From Cyclobacteriaceae bacterium (lineage in GTDB: Bacteria; Bacteroidota; Bacteroidia; Cytophagales; Cyclobacteriaceae), in NCBI GenBank assembly GCA_026129485.1, contig JAHCHY010000017.1, positions 1-64,000 on the forward strand: DNA of 64,000 nt, written 5' to 3'. Under the pieces are notes generated by a model. That model did not search any database. It saw only the letters and a list, made by a program, of their open reading frames with translations, and was not told where the DNA came from. Made by a program: the position numbers and the translations under genes. Shown here one piece after another: positions 39,819-50,983 of the stretch. Positions within the stretch are counted from its first letter, which is position 1, and every line of letters begins with the position of its first letter.

Positions 39819-40304
39819 ATGAAGAGGAAATCTGTGAAACATTCATTTTTAATGATTTTGACTTTTATGTCAATGATCGTATGCAGCGCTTCGTCCTGCA
39901 ATGAAGACGAGAATAATAACAATACAGAAAACATCAACAATATGGCAGGTACTAAAATCAACATAAGGGTTAATACACAAACCTTTACAGCTACACTATT
40001 GGACAATAATACAGCAAAAGCCTTTGAAGAAATGTTACCGCTAACAATCAATATGGCAGAGCTGAACGAAAACGAAAAATATTATGATTTGCCAAACAGT
40101 CTTCCGGCAAATTCGTCAAACCCGGGAACGATACAAAACGGAGATTTAATGTTGTACGGCACTCGAACATTGGTGCTGTTTTATAAAACCTTTTCAACAT
40201 CGTACAGCTACACAAGATTAGGAAAGGTGGATGACGTAACAGGCTTAGCGTCTGCATTAGGTTCAGGAAATGTAAGCGTAACATTTGAATTGATTGAGGG
40301 CTAA
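39819..40304 (+). CDS. Cyclophilin-like fold lipoprotein
   Basis: 161 residues. Probable lipoprotein signal with the lipid Cys in SASSCNE at about residue 27, then an Asn-rich linker. The C-terminal domain (TKINIRVNTQTFTATLLDNN to the end) matches the cyclophilin-like family that is common as a free-standing protein in Bacteroidota and Firmicutes. Typical members show no evident prolyl-isomerase active site. Function unknown. The next reading frame begins within about 10 bp. Confidence 0.78.
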   Translation: MKRKSVKHSFLMILTFMSMIVCSASSCNEDENNNNTENINNMAGTKINIRVNTQTFTATLLDNNTAKAFEEMLPLTINMAELNENEKYYDLPNSLPANSSNPGTIQNGDLMLYGTRTLVLFYKTFSTSYSYTRLGKVDDVTGLASALGSGNVSVTFELIEG

Positions 40305-40314
40305 TAAAACACTT

Positions 40315-41826
40315 ATGATTAGTAAGATAGTTTTTAGACGTATTAGAGGAAACTCTACAAAGATGCTTTGGTCAATCACAGTATTGACTTTGTTTGTCGT
40401 GTCATGCAATACCGGTCAGAAATCGGGAGATAACAATACTATCGGAGCAGCAAATGCTTCCCCATTAAAAAACGGAGCCGTGCTGTATGCGAATAATTGT
40501 GCGGGCTGTCATGGACCACAACTTCAGGGAAGTGCAGGGCCTGCACTTGTAAACACAATTTTCAAGCATGGTGATGATTTTAATTCAATTAGTAAATCCA
40601 TTCGTGAAGGGATTGCTTCTACCACAATGATGGCGTATTCCAATATTCTTTCTGAAAAGCAAATCGAAGACATAACAACTTACATCGTTGAAGCAGGTAA
40701 ATCTCCTGAACTGATTGTAAGGGATAATGTACCCTTAGAAGTTACAACAAAACATTATGAACTGAAAATTGAGCAATTGATTGAGGGAGAGCTTAAAAAA
40801 CCCTGGGGTTTTGAATTTGTAAATGCGGACAGCATCCTGGTTACGTTCAATAAAGGAGAACTCCGCTGGCTGGTTAATGGAAAACTCGACCCCAAAGTTA
40901 TTGACGGCACGCCTAAGACTTATGCATCCGATATGTTCGGTGGGATGATGGATTTGGCACTCGACCCGAACTATAAAAAGAACGGTTGGATATACTTAGC
41001 TTATAGTTACAATAGCGCCAATGCTACGGACAAGCATACACCGGGAACAACCAAGGTCGTGCGTGGAAAAGTGAAAAACTACCGATGGGTGGATGAACAG
41101 GTGCTTTTTCAGGCACACGACTCGCTGTTTGTTGCCGAAGGCATGAGGTGGGGTTGCAGGTTTCTTTTCGATAAGCAAGGATACCTGTATTTTACTATCG
41201 GTGAAATGCTGGGGCCTAAAGGCGGTGGCGGCAGGAGACCACAATTGTTAACAAGGCCGGAAGGCAAAATTTTCCGGATAAACAGCGATGGAACGATACC
41301 TAAAGACAACCCGCTTTATGGGAAGAAAAATGTTCTCCAGGCCATATACGTTTGGGGTACGCGCAATGTGCAGGGAATAGCGATGCATCCCATAACTGGA
41401 GAAATCTATTTCAGCGACCACGGCCCGCAGGGTGGCGATGAGCTTAACAGGCTAAAAAACGGGGCAAACTATGGGTGGCCAGACATCACATACGGAATTG
41501 ATTATGACGGTAGTGTTATTTCCAATAACACACACGCAGACGGAATGGAGCAGCCCATGACTTATTGGACTCCGTCTATTGCGGTTAGTGCAATAGAATT
41601 TGTTAGCGGGAACAGATTTCCTGAATGGAATAATAATCTTCTGGTAACCGCTTTAAAGTTTGAAGAGGTAAGAAGGTTGGTGATTGAAAACAATGAAGTA
41701 AAGGAGCAGGAAATTCTGTTGAAAGGGTATGGACGTGTAAGAGATATTAAAATTGGGTTGGACGGGGCGATTTATGTTCTTACCAACACGCCCGATGCGC
41801 TTTGGCGAATTACTCCTAAACAGTAA
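40315..41826 (+). CDS. Cytochrome c - PQQ-type sugar dehydrogenase lipoprotein
   Basis: 503 residues from the ATG at 40315; an alternative ATG at 40363 gives a shorter lipoprotein signal (MLWSITVLTLFVVSC) and is equally possible, while 40294 would overlap the previous gene. N-terminal cytochrome c with CAGCH at 62-66, then a glucose/sorbosone dehydrogenase beta-propeller (GFEFVNADSILVTF, WGCRFLFDKQGYLYFTIGE, VWGTRNVQGIAMHP, SDHGPQGGDELN). Predicted periplasmic aldose dehydrogenase with built-in electron acceptor. The order cytochrome-dehydrogenase is the reverse of that in the 29598 gene. Confidence 0.88.
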   Translation: MISKIVFRRIRGNSTKMLWSITVLTLFVVSCNTGQKSGDNNTIGAANASPLKNGAVLYANNCAGCHGPQLQGSAGPALVNTIFKHGDDFNSISKSIREGIASTTMMAYSNILSEKQIEDITTYIVEAGKSPELIVRDNVPLEVTTKHYELKIEQLIEGELKKPWGFEFVNADSILVTFNKGELRWLVNGKLDPKVIDGTPKTYASDMFGGMMDLALDPNYKKNGWIYLAYSYNSANATDKHTPGTTKVVRGKVKNYRWVDEQVLFQAHDSLFVAEGMRWGCRFLFDKQGYLYFTIGEMLGPKGGGGRRPQLLTRPEGKIFRINSDGTIPKDNPLYGKKNVLQAIYVWGTRNVQGIAMHPITGEIYFSDHGPQGGDELNRLKNGANYGWPDITYGIDYDGSVISNNTHADGMEQPMTYWTPSIAVSAIEFVSGNRFPEWNNNLLVTALKFEEVRRLVIENNEVKEQEILLKGYGRVRDIKIGLDGAIYVLTNTPDALWRITPKQ

Positions 41827-41851
41827 AAATGTGTAAACAATCTAAACAGAA

Positions 41852-42943
41852 ATGAAAATGAAGAAAGCATTAATTATAGCAACAGGCATTCTATTAATGT
41901 TAGGAGCTTGTCAGCAGAAAGAAGAAGTTAAAGAGGAAGAACAAACCCAAAAAACAGAAACTATGAATCATACAGAAGAACACTATACTTTTGAGTTGAG
42001 CGATAACGTAACACGCCAAAAAGTAACTTTCAAAAACCGTTACGGTATTACGCTTACAGGTGATTTATACCTGCCTATCCGGCTGGCAGGCATTCCTAAA
42101 AATGCAGAAAATAACCTGCCTGCAATTGCCATCAGTGGCCCATTCGGAGCGGTAAAAGAACAATCATCTGGATTGTATGCCAACCAAATGGCCGAACGTG
42201 GATTTGTTGCGCTTGCATTTGACCCGTCCTATACAGGCGAAAGCAGTGGCGAACCTCGTGCCGTAGCTTCACCTGATATTAATACCGAAGATTTCAGTTC
42301 AGCAGTAGATTTTCTTGGCATACAGAAAATTGTTGATAGAAACAAAATAGGCATCATCGGTATTTGCGGTTGGGGAGGTTTTGCATTAAACGCTACCGCC
42401 ATTGACAAACGAGTAAAAGCCGTTGCAACAACAAGTATGTACGATATGACAAGAGTAATGTCAAAAGGCTATAATGATGTTGTTACTTTGGAAGAACGTA
42501 CCAAAATATTAGAGCAATTAGGCGAGCAACGTTGGAAAGATGCAGAAGCAGGAACTTTCGCTTCGGGTTCAATATTAAACGCTGAAAAACTGAAAGGCGA
42601 TGAACCACAATTTGTAAAAGAATATTACGACTATTACCGTACACCAAGAGGGTTTCACGAACGTTCCCTTAACTCAACAGGAGCGTGGAATGCTACAAAT
42701 GCCATATCATTTATGAATATGCCGATATTGACTTACCTCAAAGAAATTTCGCCAAGACCAATGTTATTGATTGCAGGAGAAAACGCACATTCTCGTTATT
42801 TCAGTGAAGATATTTATAATAATGCTTTCGAACCAAAAGAATTAATGATTATCCCTAATGCCGTTCACGTTGATTTGTACGACAGGATAGATGTAATTCC
42901 TTTCGACAAGTTGGGAACATTCTTTAAACAACATTTAAAATAG
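41852..42943 (+). CDS. Alpha/beta hydrolase lipoprotein with Cys nucleophile elbow
   Basis: 363 residues. Lipoprotein signal MKMKKALIIATGILLMLGAC (Cys20). The nucleophile elbow reads GICGWGG, so Cys stands where most relatives have Ser, as in dienelactone hydrolases. The oxyanion region is ISGPFGAVKEQ, the late His is in NAVHVDLYD. Substrate unknown. Last gene of the AT-rich cassette; about 150 bp without a gene follows. Confidence 0.82.
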   Translation: MKMKKALIIATGILLMLGACQQKEEVKEEEQTQKTETMNHTEEHYTFELSDNVTRQKVTFKNRYGITLTGDLYLPIRLAGIPKNAENNLPAIAISGPFGAVKEQSSGLYANQMAERGFVALAFDPSYTGESSGEPRAVASPDINTEDFSSAVDFLGIQKIVDRNKIGIIGICGWGGFALNATAIDKRVKAVATTSMYDMTRVMSKGYNDVVTLEERTKILEQLGEQRWKDAEAGTFASGSILNAEKLKGDEPQFVKEYYDYYRTPRGFHERSLNSTGAWNATNAISFMNMPILTYLKEISPRPMLLIAGENAHSRYFSEDIYNNAFEPKELMIIPNAVHVDLYDRIDVIPFDKLGTFFKQHLK

Positions 42944-43094
42944 CATAGTCTAACGGTAAAACAAGCTCTCTCAGCCCGGATCATATCCGCACGATCCACT
43001 GTAAATATCTCTCAAAAGCCATACAATTTAATTGTAACCGAAGTACTACTTTCATTTACAATTCAACTTCACGTTCTTGCGGTAAAAAGAAGTT

Positions 43095-44012
43095 ATGCTT
43101 GATCTGGTTATTGAAGCCCGTGCAGCCGCGCTTGGCGCAGGTATGGAAGTGAAACGCATTCTTCCCTTTCGGTCGCGCAGAATGGTGGGACCGTTTATTT
43201 TCATGGATCATGGCGGCCCGGTTAAAGCTGATCCGCAACAGTTTTCCAATATGGATGTGTTACCGCATCCGCACATCGGGCTGTCAACCGTTTCCTATTT
43301 ATTTGGCGGACAGATCACGCATCGCGACAGCCTGGGCGTTCAGCAAATTATTAAACCCGGAGAAGTAAACTGGATGACGGCCGGCAAAGGCATAGCACAC
43401 TCCGAACGGTTTGAAGACCCGTCTGTATTGGCGGCCGGCAACTTTGAGCTGATTCAAACCTGGGTAGCATTGCCGGAGAAAGATGAAGAATCGGATCCAA
43501 CTTTTATAAACTACCAGGAGAAAGAGCTGCCCGTGTTTACCGATAAAGGTGTGTGGATGCGGCTGATTGCCGGGGATGCTTACGGACTTGTCAATAAAGT
43601 TAAAACGCACTCACCTTTGTTCTATTTGCACGTGGCGCTGGAGCAGGGCGCCCGCTTCGGACTGCCGCAAGGTTATACCGAGCGCGCAATTTACCTGGCG
43701 AAGGGAAGCGTTGAGGTTGCCGGAAGAGCTTATGTGGCCGGGCAGATGCTGGTGTTTAACACCGGTGCCGACCCGGTGATTATTGCACGCGAACCGGTTA
43801 CACTCATGCTTTTAGGTGGCGAGCCGTTAGGCGAGCGTTTTATCTGGTGGAACTTCGTATCCTCCCGCAAGGAACGGATTGAACAGGCCAAGCACGACTG
43901 GAAGGAGGGGAAGATTGTTCTGCCGCCTAACGATAACCATGAGTTTGTTCCCCTGCCGGAAGATCGCACACGACCGGCCGGATCATCACCCGCACCGCAG
44001 GCGTTTTCGTAG
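43095..44012 (+). CDS. Pirin family protein
   Basis: 305 residues, bicupin fold. The iron-site cluster is present: LPHPHIGLSTVSYLF and, downstream, HRDS and HSERFE, giving the His/His/His/Glu set of pirins. Bacterial pirins are cytoplasmic metal proteins with quercetinase-like or regulatory roles. GC content returns to the window's usual level here. Its 3' end lies 7 bp from that of the convergent symporter gene. Confidence 0.9.
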   Translation: MLDLVIEARAAALGAGMEVKRILPFRSRRMVGPFIFMDHGGPVKADPQQFSNMDVLPHPHIGLSTVSYLFGGQITHRDSLGVQQIIKPGEVNWMTAGKGIAHSERFEDPSVLAAGNFELIQTWVALPEKDEESDPTFINYQEKELPVFTDKGVWMRLIAGDAYGLVNKVKTHSPLFYLHVALEQGARFGLPQGYTERAIYLAKGSVEVAGRAYVAGQMLVFNTGADPVIIAREPVTLMLLGGEPLGERFIWWNFVSSRKERIEQAKHDWKEGKIVLPPNDNHEFVPLPEDRTRPAGSSPAPQAFS

Positions 44013-44019
44013 CTTAGGC

Positions 44020-45489
44020 TTAGTCAAAAAATGGTTTCCATTTTTCAGGTGGTGATGGCTTGGTCAGCAGGCTTACAACCATCAGCATAATCAAAGATGC
44101 AACCAACGAAGGAATAGCAACATAGTCTGTATCCACAGGAAGAATACCCAGGGATACTCCGCTTACTTCCAGTAACTTATTTATAACTGGTACTGACATT
44201 CCCGCCAGGATGGAAGCCACACCACCGGCAGCCGTAACACGTTTCCAGAAGAAGCTGGCCAGCAATACCGGGGCCAATGATGCACCAATCATGGTATAGG
44301 AAATGAAGGCCATCTCCAGCACCGTTTCAAATTGAGTAACCAATGCATAGGCCAGCAAGCCCAGTATGACAATGCTGATTTGTTGAATACGAATGATTTT
44401 TTTTGAATCGGTCGATTTGAGAAAATAAGGTTTAAGAATGTCGTTGCTCAGATTGGTTGAGGTTACCATTAAAAATGTATTTCCGGTTGAAAGAATAATG
44501 GCAACACCGGCCGCAAAAAGCATGGAACCTATCAGTGCGGGTACCTGCTCAAACCCGATTCTCAGAATAATCTCTTCCGACATGGCCCGGTTTATCGAGC
44601 CATCTTCCAGGAAGAACCGGGGATCTTCAGCATAAATAGCAAAGCCCACCACAGCAATTGCGCACATCACAAACTCAATAAATACAACACCGGCCAACAT
44701 GCCAATTACTGCCTTGCGGGCCGAAGCTGAATCTTTGGCGGAAGCAAATTTTTGATAAATGCTACTCTCACTCATCAACAATAAGAAGGTGGGTAAAATC
44801 ACCCCCAAAATCCACCAGGCATCATGTCCTTCAAACAGGGAAAGGTATTCGGGTTTGGTGCTTTCAATGGTTTGTACAACGGCATCCACACCGCCATGTG
44901 CTGAAATAGCGAATGGCAGGGTAAGAGCCATTGCAATTAACATAACAATACCATTAAAAATGTCAATCGACACAATGGAAACCATGCCGGCAAGAGCGGT
45001 AAATGCAATAACAACCACACACGTAATTAAAGCTCCGGTCTCCAGGCTTATCTGTCCGTTGGAAAGGATGGAAATGAAACGTCCACCGCCTTTAAATTGG
45101 TACCCCGCAATAACCAGGTAAGCAACAATAATGGTAACGGTACCCAGAATTCTGGCGGTATGATTGTAGCGTTGCTCCAGTAAATCAGTTAATGTAATCT
45201 TGGCGATTTTTCTTACCCGCTCGGCAATAAAGTAAATCACTACTATACCGATCCACGCACCGGCCGAGAACCAGAGCTCGCCAAAACCCGAACGAAAACT
45301 TAACCCTGCAGTACCGAACAAACTACCGGAACCAATCCATGTGCATATTAATGTGCCAACCAGCAAGTACACCGGCACGCCTCTTCCGGCCACCGTAAAA
45401 TCCTCCTCATTCTTTACCGATTTGCTTTTGTAAATGATTATACCAATCAATAAAACAAGGTAGGCAATGCTTACAATGGAATAAATCAT
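44020..45489 (-). CDS. Sodium:solute symporter (SSS family)
   Basis: 489 residues with about 13 hydrophobic segments. The SSS core appears as TWIGSGSLFGTAGLSFRSGF in the second helix region, GYQFKGGGRFIS, and the SESSIYQKFASAKD loop. Na+-coupled import of an organic solute; substrate undefined. Divergent from the OPT gene across 86 bp. Confidence 0.88.
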   Translation of the reverse strand: MIYSIVSIAYLVLLIGIIIYKSKSVKNEEDFTVAGRGVPVYLLVGTLICTWIGSGSLFGTAGLSFRSGFGELWFSAGAWIGIVVIYFIAERVRKIAKITLTDLLEQRYNHTARILGTVTIIVAYLVIAGYQFKGGGRFISILSNGQISLETGALITCVVVIAFTALAGMVSIVSIDIFNGIVMLIAMALTLPFAISAHGGVDAVVQTIESTKPEYLSLFEGHDAWWILGVILPTFLLLMSESSIYQKFASAKDSASARKAVIGMLAGVVFIEFVMCAIAVVGFAIYAEDPRFFLEDGSINRAMSEEIILRIGFEQVPALIGSMLFAAGVAIILSTGNTFLMVTSTNLSNDILKPYFLKSTDSKKIIRIQQISIVILGLLAYALVTQFETVLEMAFISYTMIGASLAPVLLASFFWKRVTAAGGVASILAGMSVPVINKLLEVSGVSLGILPVDTDYVAIPSLVASLIMLMVVSLLTKPSPPEKWKPFFD

Positions 45490-45575
45490 ACAATAGTGGG
45501 TTACCGGAAAGTTTAAAAGTAAGGATTTTTTTATAAGTTGAAACCTGAAATTATTTTACTAAACCGATCCAACCC

Positions 45576-47621
45576 ATGGAGAATACCCATAAGTTTAAAC
45601 CCTACATTGCTCCCGAACAAAACGTGGCCGAGTTCACTGTAAAGTCAGTCGTATTTGGTTCGTTGTTCGGAATTCTGTTTGGTTGCTCCACCGTGTATCT
45701 TGCCTTAAAGGCAGGGCTTACCGTATCGGCATCCATACCCATCGCGGTAATTGCCATTACGCTGGGGCGGAAGTTTCTGAAAACAACCATTCTCGAAAAC
45801 AATATTATTCAAACAACGGGCTCGGCCGGTGAATCCATCGCGGCCGGGGTAGTGTTTACCTTACCGGGGTTTTTATTTCTATCGCCCGGTGCCAACGGTG
45901 ATGCCTTCTTTAACTATTTAACCATTCTCATCCTGGCATCGTTTGGCGGTATGCTGGGCACGCTTATGATGATCCCGCTCAGGCGATCATTGATCGTGAA
46001 AGAGCACGGCACACTTCCATATCCGGAAGGCACCGCGTGCGCATCGGTATTACAGGCAGGCGAGAGAGGCGGAGCGTTTGCCAGGACTGCCTTTCTGGGA
46101 ATGGGTGTTGCGCTGGCGTATGCCATACTCCAAAAAGTATTTCATGTAATTGCGGAAGCGCCTGCATTCGTAACCAAGCAGGTAAACAAATTCTGGCCTT
46201 CGGCTACTATCAACGGAGAGATCACGCCTGAGTATCTGGGTGTGGGGTATATCATCGGCCCTAAGATATCGGGTGTGCTGGTAGCAGGCTCGGTACTGGC
46301 GTGGTGGGCAATGATTCCATTGATGGCTACTCTTGTAGCGCCCGATACCATTGCCTTGCAGTTGGTGAAGCTGGGATACTTAACGGACATTAACACGGCA
46401 GGAGGCCCGGGCGGTTGGGATCCGGCTGCACATACTTTCGGGAATTATTCCTCGGCTATCTACCGGGCATACATCCGCCAGATTGGTGCGGGAGCGGTAG
46501 CGGCCGGTGGTTTTATTACCTTAATGAAAACCATTCCCACTATTATCAGCTCGTTCCGCGAAAGCATCGGCTCATTAAGAGAAAAATCGGAAGCCGGTGT
46601 ATCACGCACGGAGAATGATCTTTCCTTCAAAGTGGTGATTGTGGGCAGCATTATCCTCATCGCGATAATTGCTGTTCTGCCCAGCCAGATTATTCCGGGC
46701 GATGGAATTCTTCAAAAACTATTGATTGGTATTCTCATTATCATCTTCGGATTTTTCTTTGTTACGGTAGCCAGCCGTATTGTGGGCCTGGTAGGCTCCA
46801 GCAATAGCCCGATTTCAGGAATGACCATCGCCACGCTGATGGGCACGTGCCTGATCTTTACATCGGTGGGATGGAGCGGCCGGTTTTTTGAGCCGCTTGC
46901 TTTGGTAGTGGGCGGTATGATCTGCATTGCGGCCGCCAATGCCGGTGCAACCTCACAGGATTTAAAAACCGGCTTTATTGTGGGAGCCACACCGCGCTAT
47001 CAGCAATTAGCCTTGTTTATTGGAGCCATAGTATCGTCCATAGCGATTGGCTATGTGGTTATTTTGCTGGATACACCTACACCCGATATGCGTGCGATGG
47101 GTATTGAACATGCCATTGGCAGCGAACGTTATTCGGCACCGCAGGCCACATTAATGGCCACGTTGGCAAAAGGTATTTTATCGTTCAACCTCGACTGGCA
47201 GTTTGTAATGGTAGGTGTGTTTATTGCCGTAATGATTGAGCTGTGCGGCATTAAAGCGCTGGCTTTCGCAATTGGTTTGTACCTGCCGCTTTCTACAACG
47301 CTGCCCATTGCCATTGGTGGTGGAATAAAGGGTTTGATTGATTGGCGGGCTGAGCGTAGAAAAGAAGCTAAAGCCGATGATGACCTGGGTAAGGGTAGTC
47401 TTTTTGCAACCGGTTTGATTGCAGGTGGCGCATTGGCCGGTGTTATTGTAGCCCTGCTTTCAGTAAATGATTCCTTCTATGAAAGCTTGAAAGACATCAG
47501 CGCTGAGCACGGCATAGCAAAAGCACTTGGCGAAGGAGGTTACCACATTTTGGGGGTATTGTTCTTTGCAGCGATGGCATTCATGCTGTACCGGGTGGCG
47601 ATCAGGAAGAATGAGGAATAA
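45576..47621 (+). CDS. OPT family oligopeptide transporter
   Basis: 681 residues with about 16 membrane segments. N-terminal LFGCSTVYLALKAGLTVSAS and the NIIQTTGSAGESIAAGVVFT segment are conserved in prokaryotic OPT proteins, as is GTLPYPEGTACASVLQAGE. Proton-coupled import of peptides or metal chelates through the inner membrane. The end lies 6 bp from the convergent TerB-like gene. Confidence 0.92.
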   Translation: MENTHKFKPYIAPEQNVAEFTVKSVVFGSLFGILFGCSTVYLALKAGLTVSASIPIAVIAITLGRKFLKTTILENNIIQTTGSAGESIAAGVVFTLPGFLFLSPGANGDAFFNYLTILILASFGGMLGTLMMIPLRRSLIVKEHGTLPYPEGTACASVLQAGERGGAFARTAFLGMGVALAYAILQKVFHVIAEAPAFVTKQVNKFWPSATINGEITPEYLGVGYIIGPKISGVLVAGSVLAWWAMIPLMATLVAPDTIALQLVKLGYLTDINTAGGPGGWDPAAHTFGNYSSAIYRAYIRQIGAGAVAAGGFITLMKTIPTIISSFRESIGSLREKSEAGVSRTENDLSFKVVIVGSIILIAIIAVLPSQIIPGDGILQKLLIGILIIIFGFFFVTVASRIVGLVGSSNSPISGMTIATLMGTCLIFTSVGWSGRFFEPLALVVGGMICIAAANAGATSQDLKTGFIVGATPRYQQLALFIGAIVSSIAIGYVVILLDTPTPDMRAMGIEHAIGSERYSAPQATLMATLAKGILSFNLDWQFVMVGVFIAVMIELCGIKALAFAIGLYLPLSTTLPIAIGGGIKGLIDWRAERRKEAKADDDLGKGSLFATGLIAGGALAGVIVALLSVNDSFYESLKDISAEHGIAKALGEGGYHILGVLFFAAMAFMLYRVAIRKNEE

Positions 47622-47627
47622 GGCAGG

Positions 47628-47996
47628 TTAATTGTTCAGCAAATCAATAATCTCCTTCAGCTCATTCACCGCTTTGGTTTCTGATTCTTCTACTTTGCCA
47701 TCGGCATGAATAATGTCGTACATATCGGCATAGATTTTATACCGTTGCGAAAACTTGATGTGATCGAAATGCTGAAATGAAGACCTGATAACCTGGTGAT
47801 GCTGGCCTTTGTCAATTTTCAGGTATTCTTTGGCAAGCTGCTCTAACCTGACTGCATGGTCGCCTTCAATAGGGAAGTGGCGGTTCATTTTTTCATGGAT
47901 CACACGCGCTTCGTCTGCGTGCAGCTCGCCATCGGCATACGCAATATGAATGTACAGGTAGAGTACAAAATCGCTGAACGTTTTATGAATGACCAT
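47628..47996 (-). CDS. TerB-like (tellurite resistance TerB family) protein
   Basis: 122 residues, all helical. The TerB pattern of two acidic helix-loop repeats is seen: YIHIAYADGELHADEARVI in the first and YDIIHADGKVEESETKAV in the second. Members occur in stress or membrane-associated contexts and are not proof of tellurite resistance. It lies downstream of groEL on the same strand, separated by a strong terminator. Confidence 0.82.
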   Translation of the reverse strand: MVIHKTFSDFVLYLYIHIAYADGELHADEARVIHEKMNRHFPIEGDHAVRLEQLAKEYLKIDKGQHHQVIRSSFQHFDHIKFSQRYKIYADMYDIIHADGKVEESETKAVNELKEIIDLLNN

Positions 47997-48031
47997 AAGG
48001 CGCTGTGTTGGTTACCTGAGTTAAAGGTAAC

Positions 48032-48062
48032 AAAAAAGGCCACGCGAACAGCGTGGCCTTTC
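48032..48062 (-). terminator. Intrinsic terminator of groES-groEL
   Basis: Arms AAAGGCCACGC (48035-48045) and GCGTGGCCTTT (48051-48061) pair perfectly around GAACA. Read on the minus strand the hairpin is followed by six U, 20 bp after the groEL stop. The plus-strand side is also T-rich, so it may work in both directions. Confidence 0.88.
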
Positions 48063-48081
48063 TTTAATCCGCATGAATTTA

Positions 48082-49737
<1,656 letters not shown>

Positions 49738-49745
49738 TTAAAAAA

Positions 49746-50024
49746 TTAAACTGTTCCGAAAATGTCGGAGTTGCGCATAATAAGGTACTCCTTGCCATCA
49801 ATGTTGATCTCGGTGCCGGAATACTTGCCATACAGGATCTGGTCGCCAACTTTAACAGTAACAGGCTTGTCTTTCAGGCCCTCACCAACAGCTACTACTT
49901 TGCCTTTCTGAGGCTTTTCTTTTGCGGTGTCAGGGATGATGATTCCCGATGCGGTTTTTTGTTCTGCTGCCGCAGGCTCAACGAGCACGCGGTCTTCGTT
50001 AGGTTTAAAGTTGATTTTTGCCAT
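49746..50024 (-). CDS. groS: Co-chaperonin GroES (10 kDa)
   Basis: 92 residues, typical length. [13 protein letters not shown] at the N-terminus and the mobile loop region [20 protein letters not shown] are standard. First gene of groES-groEL. The upstream 226 bp hold no CIRCE element but do hold a TTTTTATGACA-containing site described separately. Confidence 0.97.
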   Translation of the reverse strand: MAKINFKPNEDRVLVEPAAAEQKTASGIIIPDTAKEKPQKGKVVAVGEGLKDKPVTVKVGDQILYGKYSGTEINIDGKEYLIMRNSDIFGTV

Positions 50025-50192
50025 ATGGATTAAATAAAATTTAGTTGAACAAGTTTTAAGATAACTGTCAGTGCGCCCCTGAAACCATTTTTATGCCAGT
50101 CCGCCTTTTTATGATTTTTTGACACATTTTTCGCTCCGGGGCAGCAAAGATGAAAAAAAATGACAGACTCCCCAGTCCGTTGGCTTTCAAAA

Positions 50193-50211
50193 TGGCAGTT
50201 TGTCATAAAAA
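50193..50211 (-). promoter_or_regulatory. Candidate stress-regulatory motif upstream of groES
   Basis: On the minus strand the sequence is TTTTTATGACAAACTGCCA, about 170 bp upstream of groES. It shares 15 of 19 positions with a site in front of the gamma-carbonic anhydrase gene (55605-55623), both fitting TTTTTATGACA-N3-TGSCA. A CATCTTTG -7-like box (50145-50152) lies between this site and groES. CIRCE is absent. Confidence 0.4.
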
Positions 50212-50250
50212 CGCGAATTTTTGTATTATTAATGGAAAAATGGGGGCGCT

Positions 50251-50967
50251 ATGGAGAAACTTCAGAACAATTGGTTGACGGAGGGCTTGATTGACTTTGA
50301 GTATAAGAAGTACCAATTGCTGGCCTATTTCAAACGTGTAAAGGATTCGTTTAACCGGGTAGAGCTTTACCCGTTTCTCTCAGACCTGGTATTTCATTAC
50401 CGTAACCTGCTACAGCTGAGGGATAACCATTCGCTTCTGCGCGATTCATTTCCGAAGGAGATTTCCCCGGAAGGGTTAAGGAACCTGGAATTGAATTATA
50501 AACGTATGATCGAGGACGATGCCGTGATGCAGGAGCTGGAGTCGATCATGGAATTTGCCCTGCCGCAGTTTAAATCCTCTTTGGACGAAGGGGCGTTTAT
50601 CTATGATTACGTGGAGTCACGTTGTGAAATCCTGCCTGTAGGGCTTACATCGCTATATGCCAACGAGGGGTACCTGTTTGTTAGCCAGCCGCCTGAAGAT
50701 GAAACGAACGTGTACCGCTACCAGGTTACTTTTTTTGAGCAAAGCTCAGAGCCCATGCGCGGTATTCATACCCAATACCTGCTTACTGCACCCCGCAGCA
50801 TCAGCAATACGTATGAGCATATTAAGCTTACGCTGATCCGGCAATATGCCGAGCTGCCTAATCCTTCGGTTTACTTAGTCTTGTCGAAGCTGAAATTCCC
50901 GTATGAAAAAACCCTGATGCCTGTTGCCAGGCGATTGCTGGTAAAGCAGATTTCCAAAGCGGCATAA
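50251..50967 (+). CDS. Conserved hypothetical protein
   Basis: 238 residues with no signal peptide or membrane segment. Acidic, helix-rich N-terminal half (EKLQNNWLTEGLIDFEYKKY, LLQLRDNHSLLRDSFPKE) and a mixed C-terminal half (YRYQVTFFEQSSEPMRGI, PRSISNTYEHIKL). I do not recognise a domain. It reads opposite to groES and converges on secG, with a family B repeat hairpin between the 3' ends. Its place beside secG and groES suggests an old, conserved gene; function unknown. Confidence 0.75.
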   Translation: MEKLQNNWLTEGLIDFEYKKYQLLAYFKRVKDSFNRVELYPFLSDLVFHYRNLLQLRDNHSLLRDSFPKEISPEGLRNLELNYKRMIEDDAVMQELESIMEFALPQFKSSLDEGAFIYDYVESRCEILPVGLTSLYANEGYLFVSQPPEDETNVYRYQVTFFEQSSEPMRGIHTQYLLTAPRSISNTYEHIKLTLIRQYAELPNPSVYLVLSKLKFPYEKTLMPVARRLLVKQISKAA

Positions 50968-50983
50968 AATGAAAAAGAAACTG

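Noticed and set aside
42944..43094. tRNA-like stretch (TCTAACGGTAAAAC) after the alpha/beta hydrolase
   Set aside because: It resembles a D-arm, but I find no anticodon arm, T-arm or acceptor pairing around it.
50025..50250. CIRCE (HrcA) operator upstream of groES
   Set aside because: No TTAGCACTC-N9-GAGTGCTAA-like sequence is present.
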